The position numbers and the translations under genes were made by a program. The notes under the pieces are model-generated. The model did no database searches. It saw only the letters and a program-made list of their open reading frames with translations, and had not been told where the DNA came from. A stretch of 44,101 bases of DNA from a virus, in IMG/VR virus record IMGVR_UViG_3300025324_000017, positions 1 to 44,101 of that record. One strand, written 5' to 3'. The stretch's first letter is position 1; every line of letters starts with the position of its first letter. Shown piece by piece: positions 12,633 to 21,262 of this stretch.

Positions 12633-12854
12633 ATGCGTGGTCTCCCCCGCGTCGCCAGAGTATTCGTCGGCCTGGCGTGCCTCATGCTCGCCGCCTGGTT
12701 GGCCTCCCGCATCCTCGTCCTCGTCTCGAAGTTCGGAGACAGTTCGTACCGCATCGCCGACACAATCGGCCTACAAGCTGGATTGAGCTTAGTGAGTCTC
12801 GTGGTAGGCATTCTGTTCGTCGTGGATGGCGCGCGCCGGCCGACGACTCAATAA
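12633..12854 (+). CDS. Small two-helix membrane protein
   Basis: 73 aa from ATG at 12633 (GTG 12618 would add five residues). VFVGLACLMLAAWLASRILV and, after a polar loop, AGLSLVSLVVGILFVV are two transmembrane helices. With the preceding MuF paralogue it forms a plus-strand island of own-promoter genes between leftward modules, typical of morons. It converges with the tail hub gene, overlapping by 7 nt. Confidence 0.65.
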   Translation: MRGLPRVARVFVGLACLMLAAWLASRILVLVSKFGDSSYRIADTIGLQAGLSLVSLVVGILFVVDGARRPTTQ

Positions 12855-15238
12855 TAGAACATGGCGAATGGAACCATCTCCAACGCGACGGTCCCCACTG
12901 CGTTCGTGCTGCTCATCTCGCGCACACCAAATCCGCGCTCCCAATTCCTGACGACGTACAACTTGATGCCTGATGCATCCGAGTTGTCGCCGGCAAAGTA
13001 CGTCAACTCGCCTCGGTCCCAGGAGAATCCTTTGATGCCGCTGAACGTCGCGGCGAGGTTGTCGGTGTTCAAGATGTCGAGGCCGAATGCTCCTTCGACC
13101 TCACCGGTGAAGACGTTCAACTCGCTTGCAGTGCGCAAAAAGAACGTCAGCCAACGGTGACCATTGGGGGCGTCGACGCGCGCGAAGAGACCACTGACGT
13201 CGGTGAAGGCGAAGGCCGCGTCGTCTACGATGCCGAATCCACTGTTAGTCGGCGCTGTCGTGAGGTCACTATCCTGGAGCCACTCTTGGGCAGCGATGAA
13301 CTCGGTGGCCGCGATGACATAGGAGCCGAGGAGGAAGAGTCGATAGTCACCGTTCTTGTCGCGGCGGTACACGTCAAACGCATAGAGTTTGTTGTTGTCG
13401 AAAGCGTGGTCGGCCTCGGCGGTCGTGCCGAGGACGGCGCCCGTGACTGCGTCGACGGTCTTGAGGATGAAACGTTTGCTGGCCGTGTTCTTGATCCACA
13501 AGCTGAACAAGCGGCCGTCGAACCACTTGATGCTTCTGAAGTCCCACTCGCTTGGGGTTGGGCCTGGGTTGGCGATCGTGAAGAGCACTTCTTCGGCCGC
13601 GTCGCCGCTCGTGACTCCGAACCGTGTGGGGTACGCGCGTCTCACGATCGCGTCGTCTCCGCTCTCTACGACGCGGTATGCGTAGTAGTTGCTCCAGACT
13701 TCCTTCTGTAAGACGGCGAGGCTCTTCGTGGGTGGCGCGAGGAGCCTGTCCCATCCGGGCCTGATGTGGGTGAGGTCGAAGTCTGTCGTGAAGCCTGAGC
13801 CGTCGAAGCGCGTTCGAGCCGCCACGATGCCCACCGTCGTGGGCGTGCTGAGGCCTGCGTCGGCCATCGTGGCCGTCACGCCTACGCCGGCGACGCGGCG
13901 GCCTGGTTCGATGATGCCCACGCGTCGGATGGTTCGGCGCTCGCGAGCGGCGCTGGTTTGTTGGAGTGCGCTGCGCGTTGTCGCGAGGACTTGCGCGCTG
14001 TCGGTGTACCCCCGGATCTCGCTCGTGCCTTCGAGGCGGCCGTACCTGTCGGTGCCGAGGATGTCGAGGCCGTCGGCGTTGACGCCGCTCGCGACGCGCT
14101 CCAACGTCAATGTGGCGGGGACGTCGTCTTTGAGCGCTCCAAACTGGTTGATGCGGTTCCTGACGCGCGTGCCCTCCTTGATCGGGTCAGCCTTCAGGAC
14201 GGTCGTGCCTTGCGTAAGCGCCCACGATGGCGCGTAGGCCGTCGCGAGCGCCGTCTTCGATTGGAGCGTGATTGTGGGCTTGCCAGGCGTCGCGCTCCTG
14301 GGCTTGTACGTGAAGCTGCTCACGGCGAGTTTGTACGGCTCGTTGGTCGAGTCGACGAGGGCGTTCGCGATGCGGGCGAAGACGTCGAAGTACGACTCGC
14401 CCACGAATCCCGTGTCGACGGCCGTGATGCCGGCCGTGATTGGCGTGGCGTCGGGGTCCGTCTTGGCGAACGTGGGCTTGCCCGCCGCCGTGTCTTTGAG
14501 CGTGCCTCGCGTCGCGTTGAGATCCACGACCGCCGTCTCGAACACGCTCGTTCCCACGGTGAAGCTCGCCGTGTAGATGAGGGGCCTGGCGAGGAAGATT
14601 GCGAAGTACGGCAAGTCGAGGAGGTCCGCCGCGTAGTCGCGACACGCGAGCTTCAACACTTGGCCTTCGGGCGCGAAGTCGCGCTCTATGCTGTCGATCC
14701 TGCCCACGAAGCACCGGCTCGCGTTCGAGCTGGCGCCGTCGTCCGTCGTGCTCGTTGGAAACGTCACGGCGCTCGTGTCTGCGTCGCCGTCTTCAATCCA
14801 CACTTCGACGGGATCCCCAACTTGGAACTTGCCTTCGTACTGGTGCGCCGCGTTGCTGAGCGTGACTACCGCGCTTTGCACGAGGTCCCCCAACGCGTCG
14901 TTGGCTTCGATGCTCAACACGTCTTGCGTGACGTCCGTCGCAGTCCGGGGCGGATCAACTTGGACCGAGTCGCCTACGCTGGGCGCCACGCTGAGAGTCG
15001 TGTTGATCGTGTCGTTCGAAGTATTCACCGTGCTGAAGCTCGCGACGATTCCGGCCACGCCTTTGCGAGTGCCAGTCATGAGTCGGACGACGTCGCCCGC
15101 GACGACGCCGAGTCCCACCCAACTCGTGTTAATGGTGATCGTCGTGGTGGTCGCCGCGAGGACGACGCGCGTCGTCCTTGGCGTGGGGCTCGGGCTGAAG
15201 ACGTGCGTCACGAAGACTTTACGCCCAATCGCGACCAC
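12848..15238 (-). CDS. Large tail hub/baseplate-like protein
   Basis: 796 aa, GTG start. The first ~110 residues are Thr/Val-rich beta structure. The segment VLKLACRDYAADLLDLP then FVGESYFDVFARIANALV resembles the hub/Tal-type tail proteins that process local beta domains. C-terminal ~350 residues read as a beta-rich domain (FDGRLFSLWIKNTAS, NGDYRLFLLGSYVI, WDRGELTYFAGD), perhaps a receptor-contact or propeller-like part. It is the distal gene of the tail operon, consistent with a tip protein. No peptidase motif seen. Confidence 0.6.
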   Translation of the reverse strand: MVAIGRKVFVTHVFSPSPTPRTTRVVLAATTTTITINTSWVGLGVVAGDVVRLMTGTRKGVAGIVASFSTVNTSNDTINTTLSVAPSVGDSVQVDPPRTATDVTQDVLSIEANDALGDLVQSAVVTLSNAAHQYEGKFQVGDPVEVWIEDGDADTSAVTFPTSTTDDGASSNASRCFVGRIDSIERDFAPEGQVLKLACRDYAADLLDLPYFAIFLARPLIYTASFTVGTSVFETAVVDLNATRGTLKDTAAGKPTFAKTDPDATPITAGITAVDTGFVGESYFDVFARIANALVDSTNEPYKLAVSSFTYKPRSATPGKPTITLQSKTALATAYAPSWALTQGTTVLKADPIKEGTRVRNRINQFGALKDDVPATLTLERVASGVNADGLDILGTDRYGRLEGTSEIRGYTDSAQVLATTRSALQQTSAARERRTIRRVGIIEPGRRVAGVGVTATMADAGLSTPTTVGIVAARTRFDGSGFTTDFDLTHIRPGWDRLLAPPTKSLAVLQKEVWSNYYAYRVVESGDDAIVRRAYPTRFGVTSGDAAEEVLFTIANPGPTPSEWDFRSIKWFDGRLFSLWIKNTASKRFILKTVDAVTGAVLGTTAEADHAFDNNKLYAFDVYRRDKNGDYRLFLLGSYVIAATEFIAAQEWLQDSDLTTAPTNSGFGIVDDAAFAFTDVSGLFARVDAPNGHRWLTFFLRTASELNVFTGEVEGAFGLDILNTDNLAATFSGIKGFSWDRGELTYFAGDNSDASGIKLYVVRNWERGFGVREMSSTNAVGTVALEMVPFAMFYY

Positions 15239-15253
15239 GCTTAGACCCCCGCC

Positions 15254-15940
15254 TCAGAACTGAAACTGGTAGGATATTGCCACGGTCTGGCCGGTCGTGA
15301 CGGCGGTTGCAGTTGGGAGGGAACGGTCGACCATGAAGTCTTTGCGCGTGGTGCTCGTGTTGATGTAGGATGCGAAGATCGCTATCTCGCGGATGGTGTC
15401 GTTGGCTTCCGTGTGGACGCGGCTGCCGCTTGCGTTGATCTGGAAGAGAGTGTCGTCGTAGGCGACGCTTCCAGCGTCATACATCGCGCCGATGACCGTC
15501 TGGATGTCGTCGTGCGTTCCGCTTGTGGCCGTGCTGCTGCTGCCGTACTTCAACTTGACTTGATCGTTTCCGGACACGCCGTCGTTGAACTTGAATGCAG
15601 CAAGGACGGATGATGTAGACGCGGACGTCTGCGTTTGTTGGACGGTGTTGCTCGTCCCATCTTCTGCGGTCCACGACCCGATCGTAATGACGCTGCTCGT
15701 GCGCCAAATGAGACTCCGCATGGCGTGTTGTCGCCACTTGTTGGTCATGAGCGACCAGGGCGTGCGGGAGTAGGTTTGGAGGTTCCAGTCTCCGCGTGCG
15801 TACTCCATGATGCCCAAGTGGCCCCTGGCCTTGCCGATGGCGTTGGGCGGCACGTTGGGGTGGTGCTTCTTGTCGACGGGCATGGGACGCTTGTACTCTT
15901 TGAGCGTGGTGAGGAGGGGCGCGGGAGCAATTGTGGGCAC
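15254..15940 (-). CDS. Virion protein, probable tail fibre/appendage
   Basis: 228 aa, GTG start. N-terminal ~60 residues basic; residues 75-228 are Thr/Ser-rich beta structure ending DFMVDRSLPTATAVTTGQTV then AISYQFQF, a C-terminal pattern seen in a widespread family of phage surface proteins. The protein at 20838 ends in a related way (KTSDFTLAITLNLLYTS), so the two may be distant paralogues. Confidence 0.55.
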   Translation of the reverse strand: MPTIAPAPLLTTLKEYKRPMPVDKKHHPNVPPNAIGKARGHLGIMEYARGDWNLQTYSRTPWSLMTNKWRQHAMRSLIWRTSSVITIGSWTAEDGTSNTVQQTQTSASTSSVLAAFKFNDGVSGNDQVKLKYGSSSTATSGTHDDIQTVIGAMYDAGSVAYDDTLFQINASGSRVHTEANDTIREIAIFASYINTSTTRKDFMVDRSLPTATAVTTGQTVAISYQFQF

Positions 15941-15941
15941 G

Positions 15942-16061
15942 CTACTTCACCTCCAACATGGCCTTGTTGACGCCGACGACCGTCGCCTTGCCTTCCGTGG
16001 CTGCGATGGTGAGCTTGCCTTGTGCCTGCACGACGACTCGCTTCTCCGGTTCTGTCTTCAT
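15942..16061 (-). CDS. Tiny protein, 39 aa
   Basis: ATG 16061 to TAG just before the next GTG. Reads RVVVQAQGKLTIAATEGKAT then VVGVNKAMLEVK, a short beta hairpin-rich chain whose style echoes the end of the preceding 222-aa protein. Tightly packed between two virion genes. Confidence 0.55.
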   Translation of the reverse strand: MKTEPEKRVVVQAQGKLTIAATEGKATVVGVNKAMLEVK

Positions 16062-16062
16062 T

Positions 16063-16731
16063 CTACGTCACCTCTACGGTTGCACTGTTGACTGCCACGA
16101 CGGTTGCTGAGCCGTCGAAGCTTGCGCCCACGTCGAGCGTGCCCGTGGCTGTGACGACGGTTGCGCTCCCGTCGAAACTCGCGAGGCTCAGACTACCAGT
16201 CGGCGCGCCAAGAACGGTGCGCGCGACGACGCCGGCTTGGACGAGGAGCGAGCCCACGGGCGCAGCAACGACGGTGCGCACGATGGGTCCCGAGACGCTG
16301 AGGCCACTGGGCGTGATGATGACGCTGCCCCCACCCGTCCCACTCGGGTTCAACCCGACGTCGACGGCGTCGAGGTCGAACTCGTACCCCGTCGGACTGA
16401 TCGGCTCCACCACGATGAGGCTCGTCAATCGGACGATGAGGCTGGCCTCGGTGGACGTGACGAGCGTGAGGTTCGTGCCCGCATCATGCCAACTCTTGAG
16501 CAATGCGAGCTTCGTGGCTTCCGTCGTGGGAGCGTTCAACGCGTACACGACGCCGCGCCTGACTTCGAGCACGCGCGCCTTCCTACCGAGGAACTGGACG
16601 TTGTCACCCGCCGCCCCCGGCGTGTCCAAGATTGGCACGCGGGCCGTGTGCCGCATGCGAATCGATCCACCCGAGATGACGCGCAGCGTCACGCTGTCTC
16701 CGGTTGCTGCGTCCGTCAAAGTCGCTGTCAT
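16063..16731 (-). CDS. Beta-rich virion/tail protein
   Basis: 222 aa. First half has a phage distal-tail style pattern (GDSVTLRVISGGSIRMRH, VYALNAPTTEATKLALLKSW). The second half repeats SFDGSATVV twice with Ala/Val/Gly-rich strands. Its position directly after the tape measure supports a distal tail (Dit-like) role, but no motif proves it. Confidence 0.55.
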   Translation of the reverse strand: MTATLTDAATGDSVTLRVISGGSIRMRHTARVPILDTPGAAGDNVQFLGRKARVLEVRRGVVYALNAPTTEATKLALLKSWHDAGTNLTLVTSTEASLIVRLTSLIVVEPISPTGYEFDLDAVDVGLNPSGTGGGSVIITPSGLSVSGPIVRTVVAAPVGSLLVQAGVVARTVLGAPTGSLSLASFDGSATVVTATGTLDVGASFDGSATVVAVNSATVEVT

Positions 16732-16736
16732 TCGTT

Positions 16737-17594
16737 TTACCCCGAGTCCGCGAAACGGCTCCGCGAGGCCATGCCTCGTTCGACCTCGCGCGCGATCTGT
16801 TCCGCGAGGCGTTGTTGCTCAATGGGGCCGCCCCCAGCCCCCGTGACGGTAATGTGATTCGTGACGCTGGGCCCGCCTTGGGGGCCTTCCTTGAGGCCCT
16901 TGGCAAGTTGGACTCCCAAGAACCCACCAGCCAGGAGGGCGAGGGCCGGCAACGCGAAGGCGCCGGCTCCAGCCAACGCGCCACCCCCGGCCGCCGCGCC
17001 ACGCCCCGCCAACGCGCCCGCTCCGGACACGGCGCTGCCCGCAGCGCTGACGCGTTGCGTCGCGGCTGCCGCAGCCGCGCCCGCCCGCAACTCCGCCGCA
17101 GCCGCCGCCCCGCCCGCACGCATGCTGCCCCCCGCCGCGCTGGCGCCCGTCTGGAGTTGAGCCGCACTCGCGCCCGCGGCGGCCCGCGTCGTGGCTCCAG
17201 CAGCCACCGCGCCAGCCTGGAGCGAAGCCCCAGCAGCAGCCGTGGGCGCGCTCGCGCTCGCAGCCGCCGCACCCCCCGCGCTTGCTGGCCCCACCACGCT
17301 CGCGGCTGTGCGCGACACGCGCAACGCTTGTGCCGCCCTCCCAAGCGTGAGGACGGCTCGCGTCGCAACCGCGACCTGCTGCCCCACCAACAAGAACTCG
17401 GCGGCTGCATCCGCCCCCGCGAGGCGCAAGAGCGTGCCTGAACTCCTGGCAAGCGTGCCGAGGCTGCCGAGGGCTCGCGAGCTTTGTGAGACGCCAGTGT
17501 TGAGGCTCGTGATGCCCGCGTTCGCGCCAGCCACGACGCCGCTGTACTCGTCGCGCCCGCGAATCGTGAGCGCGACGTCCGCACCTTCAGCCAA
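16737..17594 (-). CDS. Tail tape measure protein, unusually short
   Basis: 285 aa from TTG at 17594, whose TTGGCTGA overlaps the chaperone stop. Long Ala/Gly-rich helical body (ASAAGGSMRAGGAAAAAELR), one hydrophobic segment FALPALALLAGGFLGVQLA and a polar C-terminus with VTNHITVTGAGGGP. Directly follows two overlapping small genes in the G/GT position. If the usual ~1.5 A per residue holds, the tail would be only about 40 nm. Confidence 0.75.
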   Translation of the reverse strand: MAEGADVALTIRGRDEYSGVVAGANAGITSLNTGVSQSSRALGSLGTLARSSGTLLRLAGADAAAEFLLVGQQVAVATRAVLTLGRAAQALRVSRTAASVVGPASAGGAAAASASAPTAAAGASLQAGAVAAGATTRAAAGASAAQLQTGASAAGGSMRAGGAAAAAELRAGAAAAAATQRVSAAGSAVSGAGALAGRGAAAGGGALAGAGAFALPALALLAGGFLGVQLAKGLKEGPQGGPSVTNHITVTGAGGGPIEQQRLAEQIAREVERGMASRSRFADSG

Positions 17595-17835
17595 CCGGCT
17601 TGCCTCCCGTGAGTTTCTCGTACAAGTCGGCGAGGCGGTCGGCGTCTTCCCGCGTGGATGGGCGGTTCGCGTGCGCCATGGCTTTGATCGAGTCGATGCT
17701 GAGCCCAGTCTCGATGCTGATCCGGTGCAGTTCACCAATGGTGGCTGCGTCGAGTTGGGCGGGCGTCAACTCACGCACCACCCTCGGCGTCAAGCCCAGC
17801 TTGAGCCAGCCCAGGATTGTCAGGCACGCTTCCAC
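17587..17835 (-). CDS. Tail assembly chaperone, second (T-like) ORF
   Basis: 82 aa. Overlaps the upstream chaperone-like gene by 65 nt in the +1 (equivalently -2) frame and directly precedes the tape measure, the position of lambda gpT or the GT extension. Reads LTPAQLDAATIGELHRIS and ADRLADLYEKLTGGK. May be expressed as a frameshift fusion or from its own ATG. Confidence 0.65.
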   Translation of the reverse strand: MEACLTILGWLKLGLTPRVVRELTPAQLDAATIGELHRISIETGLSIDSIKAMAHANRPSTREDADRLADLYEKLTGGKPVG

Positions 17836-18181
17836 TCCCGACGGGCTCTCGGTGTCGAAACTTGGCGTTCGCCCGCTCCACCGCGAGCCTCACCCCTTCG
17901 AGCGCCGCGTGGAGCTCGGGCCCATACGCCGTCTTCCACGAGGCGTACTTCTCCTCGATCGTTGCGCCTTCGACCTCGAAGCCCACATCGGCATGCAGCA
18001 GGACGAACAAGCGGAGGCCGTCGTACTCGACGGGCGCGAGCACGTCGGGCTCGAGCCGGTCCATGAGCGCGTACTCGGCGAACGTGAACGGCCGAACGTG
18101 GACACTCCGCCCGCTGGGGAGCGTGACGTTCTCGCCCTCGCCAAGAAGCGCGCGGAGTTCGCTGCCGAGGATCTTGCCCAC
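17771..18181 (-). CDS. Tail assembly chaperone, first (G-like) ORF
   Basis: 136 aa from GTG at 18181. Compact alpha/beta N-terminal domain (VTLPSGRSVHVRPFTFAEYA, a common style for phage tail chaperones: beta hairpin then a helix), followed by helices (EEKYASWKTAYGPELHAALE). Lies between tail tube and tape measure, where siphovirus-type chaperones are always found. Confidence 0.65.
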   Translation of the reverse strand: MGKILGSELRALLGEGENVTLPSGRSVHVRPFTFAEYALMDRLEPDVLAPVEYDGLRLFVLLHADVGFEVEGATIEEKYASWKTAYGPELHAALEGVRLAVERANAKFRHREPVGSGSVPDNPGLAQAGLDAEGGA

Positions 18182-18183
18182 GC

Positions 18184-18618
18184 TTACTCGCTCCCGGTCG
18201 TTCGGGTGAACGTCTTGGCGACGAGGCTGATGTCCTCGACGAGGATCCCGCCCTTGGCCGGCACTTCGATGCCCCATTCTTCCGTCTTGCATCCGGTGAA
18301 CGTGAGGCGGATGAAGGGGTACGTGGGGCCCGCGCCAGTCTTGTCGAAGACGGTGAAAACGACGTCGAAGGGGGTCTTGTAGCCGTTCGCGGTGCGCTTC
18401 ATCGCGTCGTAGAACACAGCGCCGATGTACGCTTTCTTGAGCGAGCCCGTGATGTCTTGCTCGTCTTCCTTGAGGTCCGTCGCGTTGGGTCCCTCGCCGA
18501 CGCCGTACACGCGGTGGACGGTGTCCTTGACGCGGAACGTCGCGAGCTCCGCGACGCCCACGGTGGTCGTGTCGATTTTTAGGACCGCCTCGCGGCCCAC
18601 ATAGGTGGCTACGGCCAT
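18184..18618 (-). CDS. Major tail tube protein
   Basis: 144 aa, ATG preceded by GGAG. ATYVGREAVLKIDTTTVGVA and a run of beta strands with LIRLTFTGCKTEEWGIEVP are typical of phage tail tube proteins. Position upstream of the chaperones and downstream of a terminator-like gene matches the standard tail order. Confidence 0.75.
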   Translation of the reverse strand: MAVATYVGREAVLKIDTTTVGVAELATFRVKDTVHRVYGVGEGPNATDLKEDEQDITGSLKKAYIGAVFYDAMKRTANGYKTPFDVVFTVFDKTGAGPTYPFIRLTFTGCKTEEWGIEVPAKGGILVEDISLVAKTFTRTTGSE

Positions 18619-18635
18619 GGTGTGTCAGTTCTCCT

Positions 18636-19160
18636 TCAGGTTACCCACTTGCGGTCGCGAATCAAATTGAAAGTGATGGTGCTGCCGAGGAGGACGCGCG
18701 CGTCGTCCACTTGGAGGCTGCCGCGGCGGACTCCGCCCCTGTCTGGCGTGAACTCGCGCCAATGACTCGCGGCGCGGCCCGCTTCGTTGAGGCCCCCGAT
18801 GGCGGAGTACACTTTGCCGGCGTACTGCCGGTGCGTCTTTTCGAGGTCCGCGCTTTCCATGCTGGACCTTGGCGCGATGAGGGTGAAGACGGTGAATTGG
18901 AGGCGAATGTTGTGGACGATCCAGACGCCTTCTTCCGCCATTTGGGATTCGCGTTGATCGTCGTTGTCGGGCGTAATCCACACGGCGGGGAGCGATTCGG
19001 GGTCGCTGGCGAGTTCGGCGAGGAGGGGGCTGCCAATTTCGATGACGCGCGTGCCGCTCGTTCCTTTGATGCCGACGGTGGCGTGCGCGCGGAGTTGGTC
19101 GCGCACGTACTCGTACGCGGCTTCCGTCCACACGTCGTAGTCGAGCGAGACGTGCGTCAT
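18636..19160 (-). CDS. Tail terminator/minor tail-like protein
   Basis: 174 aa from ATG at 19160 (ATGA). WTEAAYEYVRDQLRAH, IGSPLLAEL, then LPAVWITPDNDD and repeated beta strands ending STITFNLIRDRKW. Length, alpha-beta layout and location immediately before the tail tube suit a gpU-like tail terminator. No diagnostic residue. Confidence 0.5.
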   Translation of the reverse strand: MTHVSLDYDVWTEAAYEYVRDQLRAHATVGIKGTSGTRVIEIGSPLLAELASDPESLPAVWITPDNDDQRESQMAEEGVWIVHNIRLQFTVFTLIAPRSSMESADLEKTHRQYAGKVYSAIGGLNEAGRAASHWREFTPDRGGVRRGSLQVDDARVLLGSTITFNLIRDRKWVT

Positions 19161-19612
19161 GCGCCCAAGCCTCCTTCGGCGGTGGCTTCGAAGTGGCCCG
19201 CCGTGAACCGTTCGATCGTGACGAGGTCGTTTGGCGTCACGCGCATGAGCTTGCGCCTGGGCAACTTCGTGCGAGGCTCGTCCGAATCGTGGTACTTGGC
19301 CTGCGGCGCGACGTGGTCCGGCACGCCGAACACGAGCACGTCCGGCGTGATGTCGAGCACGCCGAAGTTGCTCTTCATGCGGCCTTTGAAAACGAGGATG
19401 TTGAGGGAGCGGCCCAAGCGCGACTTCTTCGCGAGCGTGCTTGGCGCGAGGTACGGCCAAGGCGTCCCACGCGACGCGCCTTCCGTCTCGAACATCTCGT
19501 CCACTTCGCCGTGCATGTACGTCGCGAACCTGGCGAACGGTTTCGATAGGTCCATGGGCGTGAGGAGGGGCAAGTTGTTCTTGCGGACTTCCAACCGGAT
19601 CTCGACCGTCAC
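19157..19612 (-). CDS. Phage virion morphogenesis protein (gpG/tail completion-like)
   Basis: 151 aa from GTG at 19612 (GTGA). MHGEVDEMFETEGASRGTPW, PYLAPSTLAKK, then LVFKGRMKSNF matches the family in which F...dP.G.xWxPLsxxTLxxK is followed by L.xTGxLxxS (Mu gpG / tail-completion type). Expected at the head-tail interface. Confidence 0.7.
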   Translation of the reverse strand: MTVEIRLEVRKNNLPLLTPMDLSKPFARFATYMHGEVDEMFETEGASRGTPWPYLAPSTLAKKSRLGRSLNILVFKGRMKSNFGVLDITPDVLVFGVPDHVAPQAKYHDSDEPRTKLPRRKLMRVTPNDLVTIERFTAGHFEATAEGGLGA

Positions 19613-20493
19613 AAGTCCACCTTTTCGTCGGCGAAGAGGCTGAAGCGCCTCGTGGGGGTGGGCGTCGTGCTTTGCGGCACTGAGACGGCTTGGTTTTGGG
19701 GCGTGACGAGGGCGCCTTCTTCGTCGGTGAGGTTGCGCTCGCCGAGCCGAATCTCCTTCAACTTGCGCGTGGCTTCGCTGCGCATGGTCTTGGCGTCGCT
19801 GTCGATCTTGTCGCCCCTCGTGTACGCTTCGTCGCGAAGCCTGGCCGCGCTGAGTGCTTCCGAAATGTCGCGCAGTTCCGGCACGAGGCCAAGGGGCGTC
19901 GTGTAGTGCCTGGCCGTTGCGTTCCTGACTTCGGCGTCGCCCACGTTGAGGACTGCATCCTTGGCCGCGTCGATGCCGCGCACCATGGCACGCTTGACTT
20001 CGTAGACGTCCGTCGCGACGGCGGCAGCGGTGAGCGTGATCGTGTTGGGCTTCGCGAACGCCCACGCCGACGAAGCGAGGACGGTGCCATTCTTCTTGAT
20101 CTCGACCACGTCGCGCGTGAGGCCATCCCGAATTTCGATGGTCGTGCCCGTGAAGCTCGTGAACACGTCGACCACGAGGAGGCCCGCGCGCGTGAGCGTG
20201 CCGCGCCACGTGCCGTGCGTGAACCAAGCGTCCTGCTCGATCTCCGTGCTGCGCACGCGGCGTTTCCACGTCCTCGTGAGGCCCCTGTGCGTCACGCTGA
20301 TGCTCACCTCGTCCCCCGCAGCTTTGCCGTTCGGGTAGTCGCCGACCACGTCGAGGTCCGTCGAGTACGTGCCCGCATCCGCCACGGTGAGCGTCTTCGA
20401 GTCGCCCGTGCGGAGGTTCTTCACAACTACACTCGCTCCGGACAGGAGCTCGTAATCGAATCCCGTGACGGTGCCGCGGACGAGGTACGTCAA
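19609..20493 (-). CDS. Structural protein with Ig-like/carboxypeptidase-regulatory fold N-terminus
   Basis: 294 aa from TTG at 20493 (TTGA). Residues 1-90 (LVRGTVTGFDYELLSGASVV, DAGTYSTDLDVVGDYPNGKA) look like a small beta-sandwich domain; the middle has ITLTAAAVATDVYEVKRAMV; the C-terminus is helical and charged. Between the virion surface genes and the tail completion gene, so a connector or stopper role is possible but unproven. Confidence 0.55.
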   Translation of the reverse strand: MTYLVRGTVTGFDYELLSGASVVVKNLRTGDSKTLTVADAGTYSTDLDVVGDYPNGKAAGDEVSISVTHRGLTRTWKRRVRSTEIEQDAWFTHGTWRGTLTRAGLLVVDVFTSFTGTTIEIRDGLTRDVVEIKKNGTVLASSAWAFAKPNTITLTAAAVATDVYEVKRAMVRGIDAAKDAVLNVGDAEVRNATARHYTTPLGLVPELRDISEALSAARLRDEAYTRGDKIDSDAKTMRSEATRKLKEIRLGERNLTDEEGALVTPQNQAVSVPQSTTPTPTRRFSLFADEKVDL

Positions 20494-20828
20494 GCTCCTT
20501 CGTCCCCCTTCTTGCGGAACGGCGTGCGGATGAGGACTTCGTCGGGTTCGGTGACGAGGTCCGTCACGTCGTGGACCAACGGTTCGGGCGCGCGCTTGGG
20601 CATGCTGGGGAGGATGAGGCTGTGGCATTTGGCGACGTAAATGAGGACCCAACTGGCGCCGAGTCCAACGAACGTCCACATGGCACGGGGAATCGTGAGG
20701 TCGCCGCCTTGCATGCCGTACACGATGTTCGCGCTCGCCGCGGCCGTCAACGCGATGGCGATCGTGCAAAACGTAGTCGCGCCGCTGGGCGTTTTGGGCA
20801 TTGGAATCATGGAAAGGAGGCGTGTCAT
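20490..20828 (-). CDS. Membrane protein with two transmembrane helices
   Basis: 112 aa. ATTFCTIAIALTAAASANIV and AMWTFVGLGASWVLIYVAK are two hydrophobic helices, followed by a polar C-terminal tail. Holin-like topology, but no adjacent endolysin is recognisable. Confidence 0.6.
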   Translation of the reverse strand: MTRLLSMIPMPKTPSGATTFCTIAIALTAAASANIVYGMQGGDLTIPRAMWTFVGLGASWVLIYVAKCHSLILPSMPKRAPEPLVHDVTDLVTEPDEVLIRTPFRKKGDEGA

Positions 20829-20837
20829 GGTGAGTCC

Positions 20838-21260
20838 TCAGACGCTTGTGTACAGGAGGTTGAGCGTGATGGCGAGCGTGAAGTCGCTCGTCTTGCCGAG
20901 CGTTTGGCCGTCGACGCCACAAACGAGGGTCGCAGTCGTCGCGTCGACGCTGCCCACGACGTTGTCGTGCATCGCGATTCGTTTGATCGTGAAGTTCCCG
21001 TTGCCCGTCCCAATCGTCATGATGTGCGTGATGGTCTGGTTCGTCCTCGTGGGCGTGCTGTCGAATGCTTGGTCGTACTCGTTCGTGATGGCGCCGCCCG
21101 AGTTGAGCGCCGTGTGGCCTGCTGCGAACGCGACGGTGCCATCGTCCACGCTCATCACTTGGATATGGCGCGTCGCGCTGTACGTGACGCCTGTTCCGGT
21201 GGCTTGGCTCGACTGTACGCCAATTCTCTGTAAGCCGTTTGAGACGACGATGGATGCCAA
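20838..21260 (-). CDS. Virion surface/fibre-like protein
   Basis: 140 aa. TTG at 21260 is chosen because AAAGGAGTG lies about ten nt upstream, although the frame continues to 21281. Gly/Thr-rich beta protein (ATRHIQVMSVDDGTVAFAAG) ending TSDFTLAITLNLLYTS, like short fibre proteins found in many phages. Related ending in the protein at 15254. Confidence 0.6.
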   Translation of the reverse strand: MASIVVSNGLQRIGVQSSQATGTGVTYSATRHIQVMSVDDGTVAFAAGHTALNSGGAITNEYDQAFDSTPTRTNQTITHIMTIGTGNGNFTIKRIAMHDNVVGSVDATTATLVCGVDGQTLGKTSDFTLAITLNLLYTSV

Positions 21261-21262
21261 AA

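Noticed and set aside
13958-15244. 428-codon open frame antisense to the tail hub gene
   Set aside because: Arg/Asp/Val-rich shadow translation of the opposite strand with no domain signature.
19157-20269. 370-codon frame extending upstream of the gpG-like gene
   Set aside because: The extra N-terminal part is His/Arg-rich shadow sequence over the neighbouring gene; the GTG at 19612 with GTGA coupling gives a clean product.
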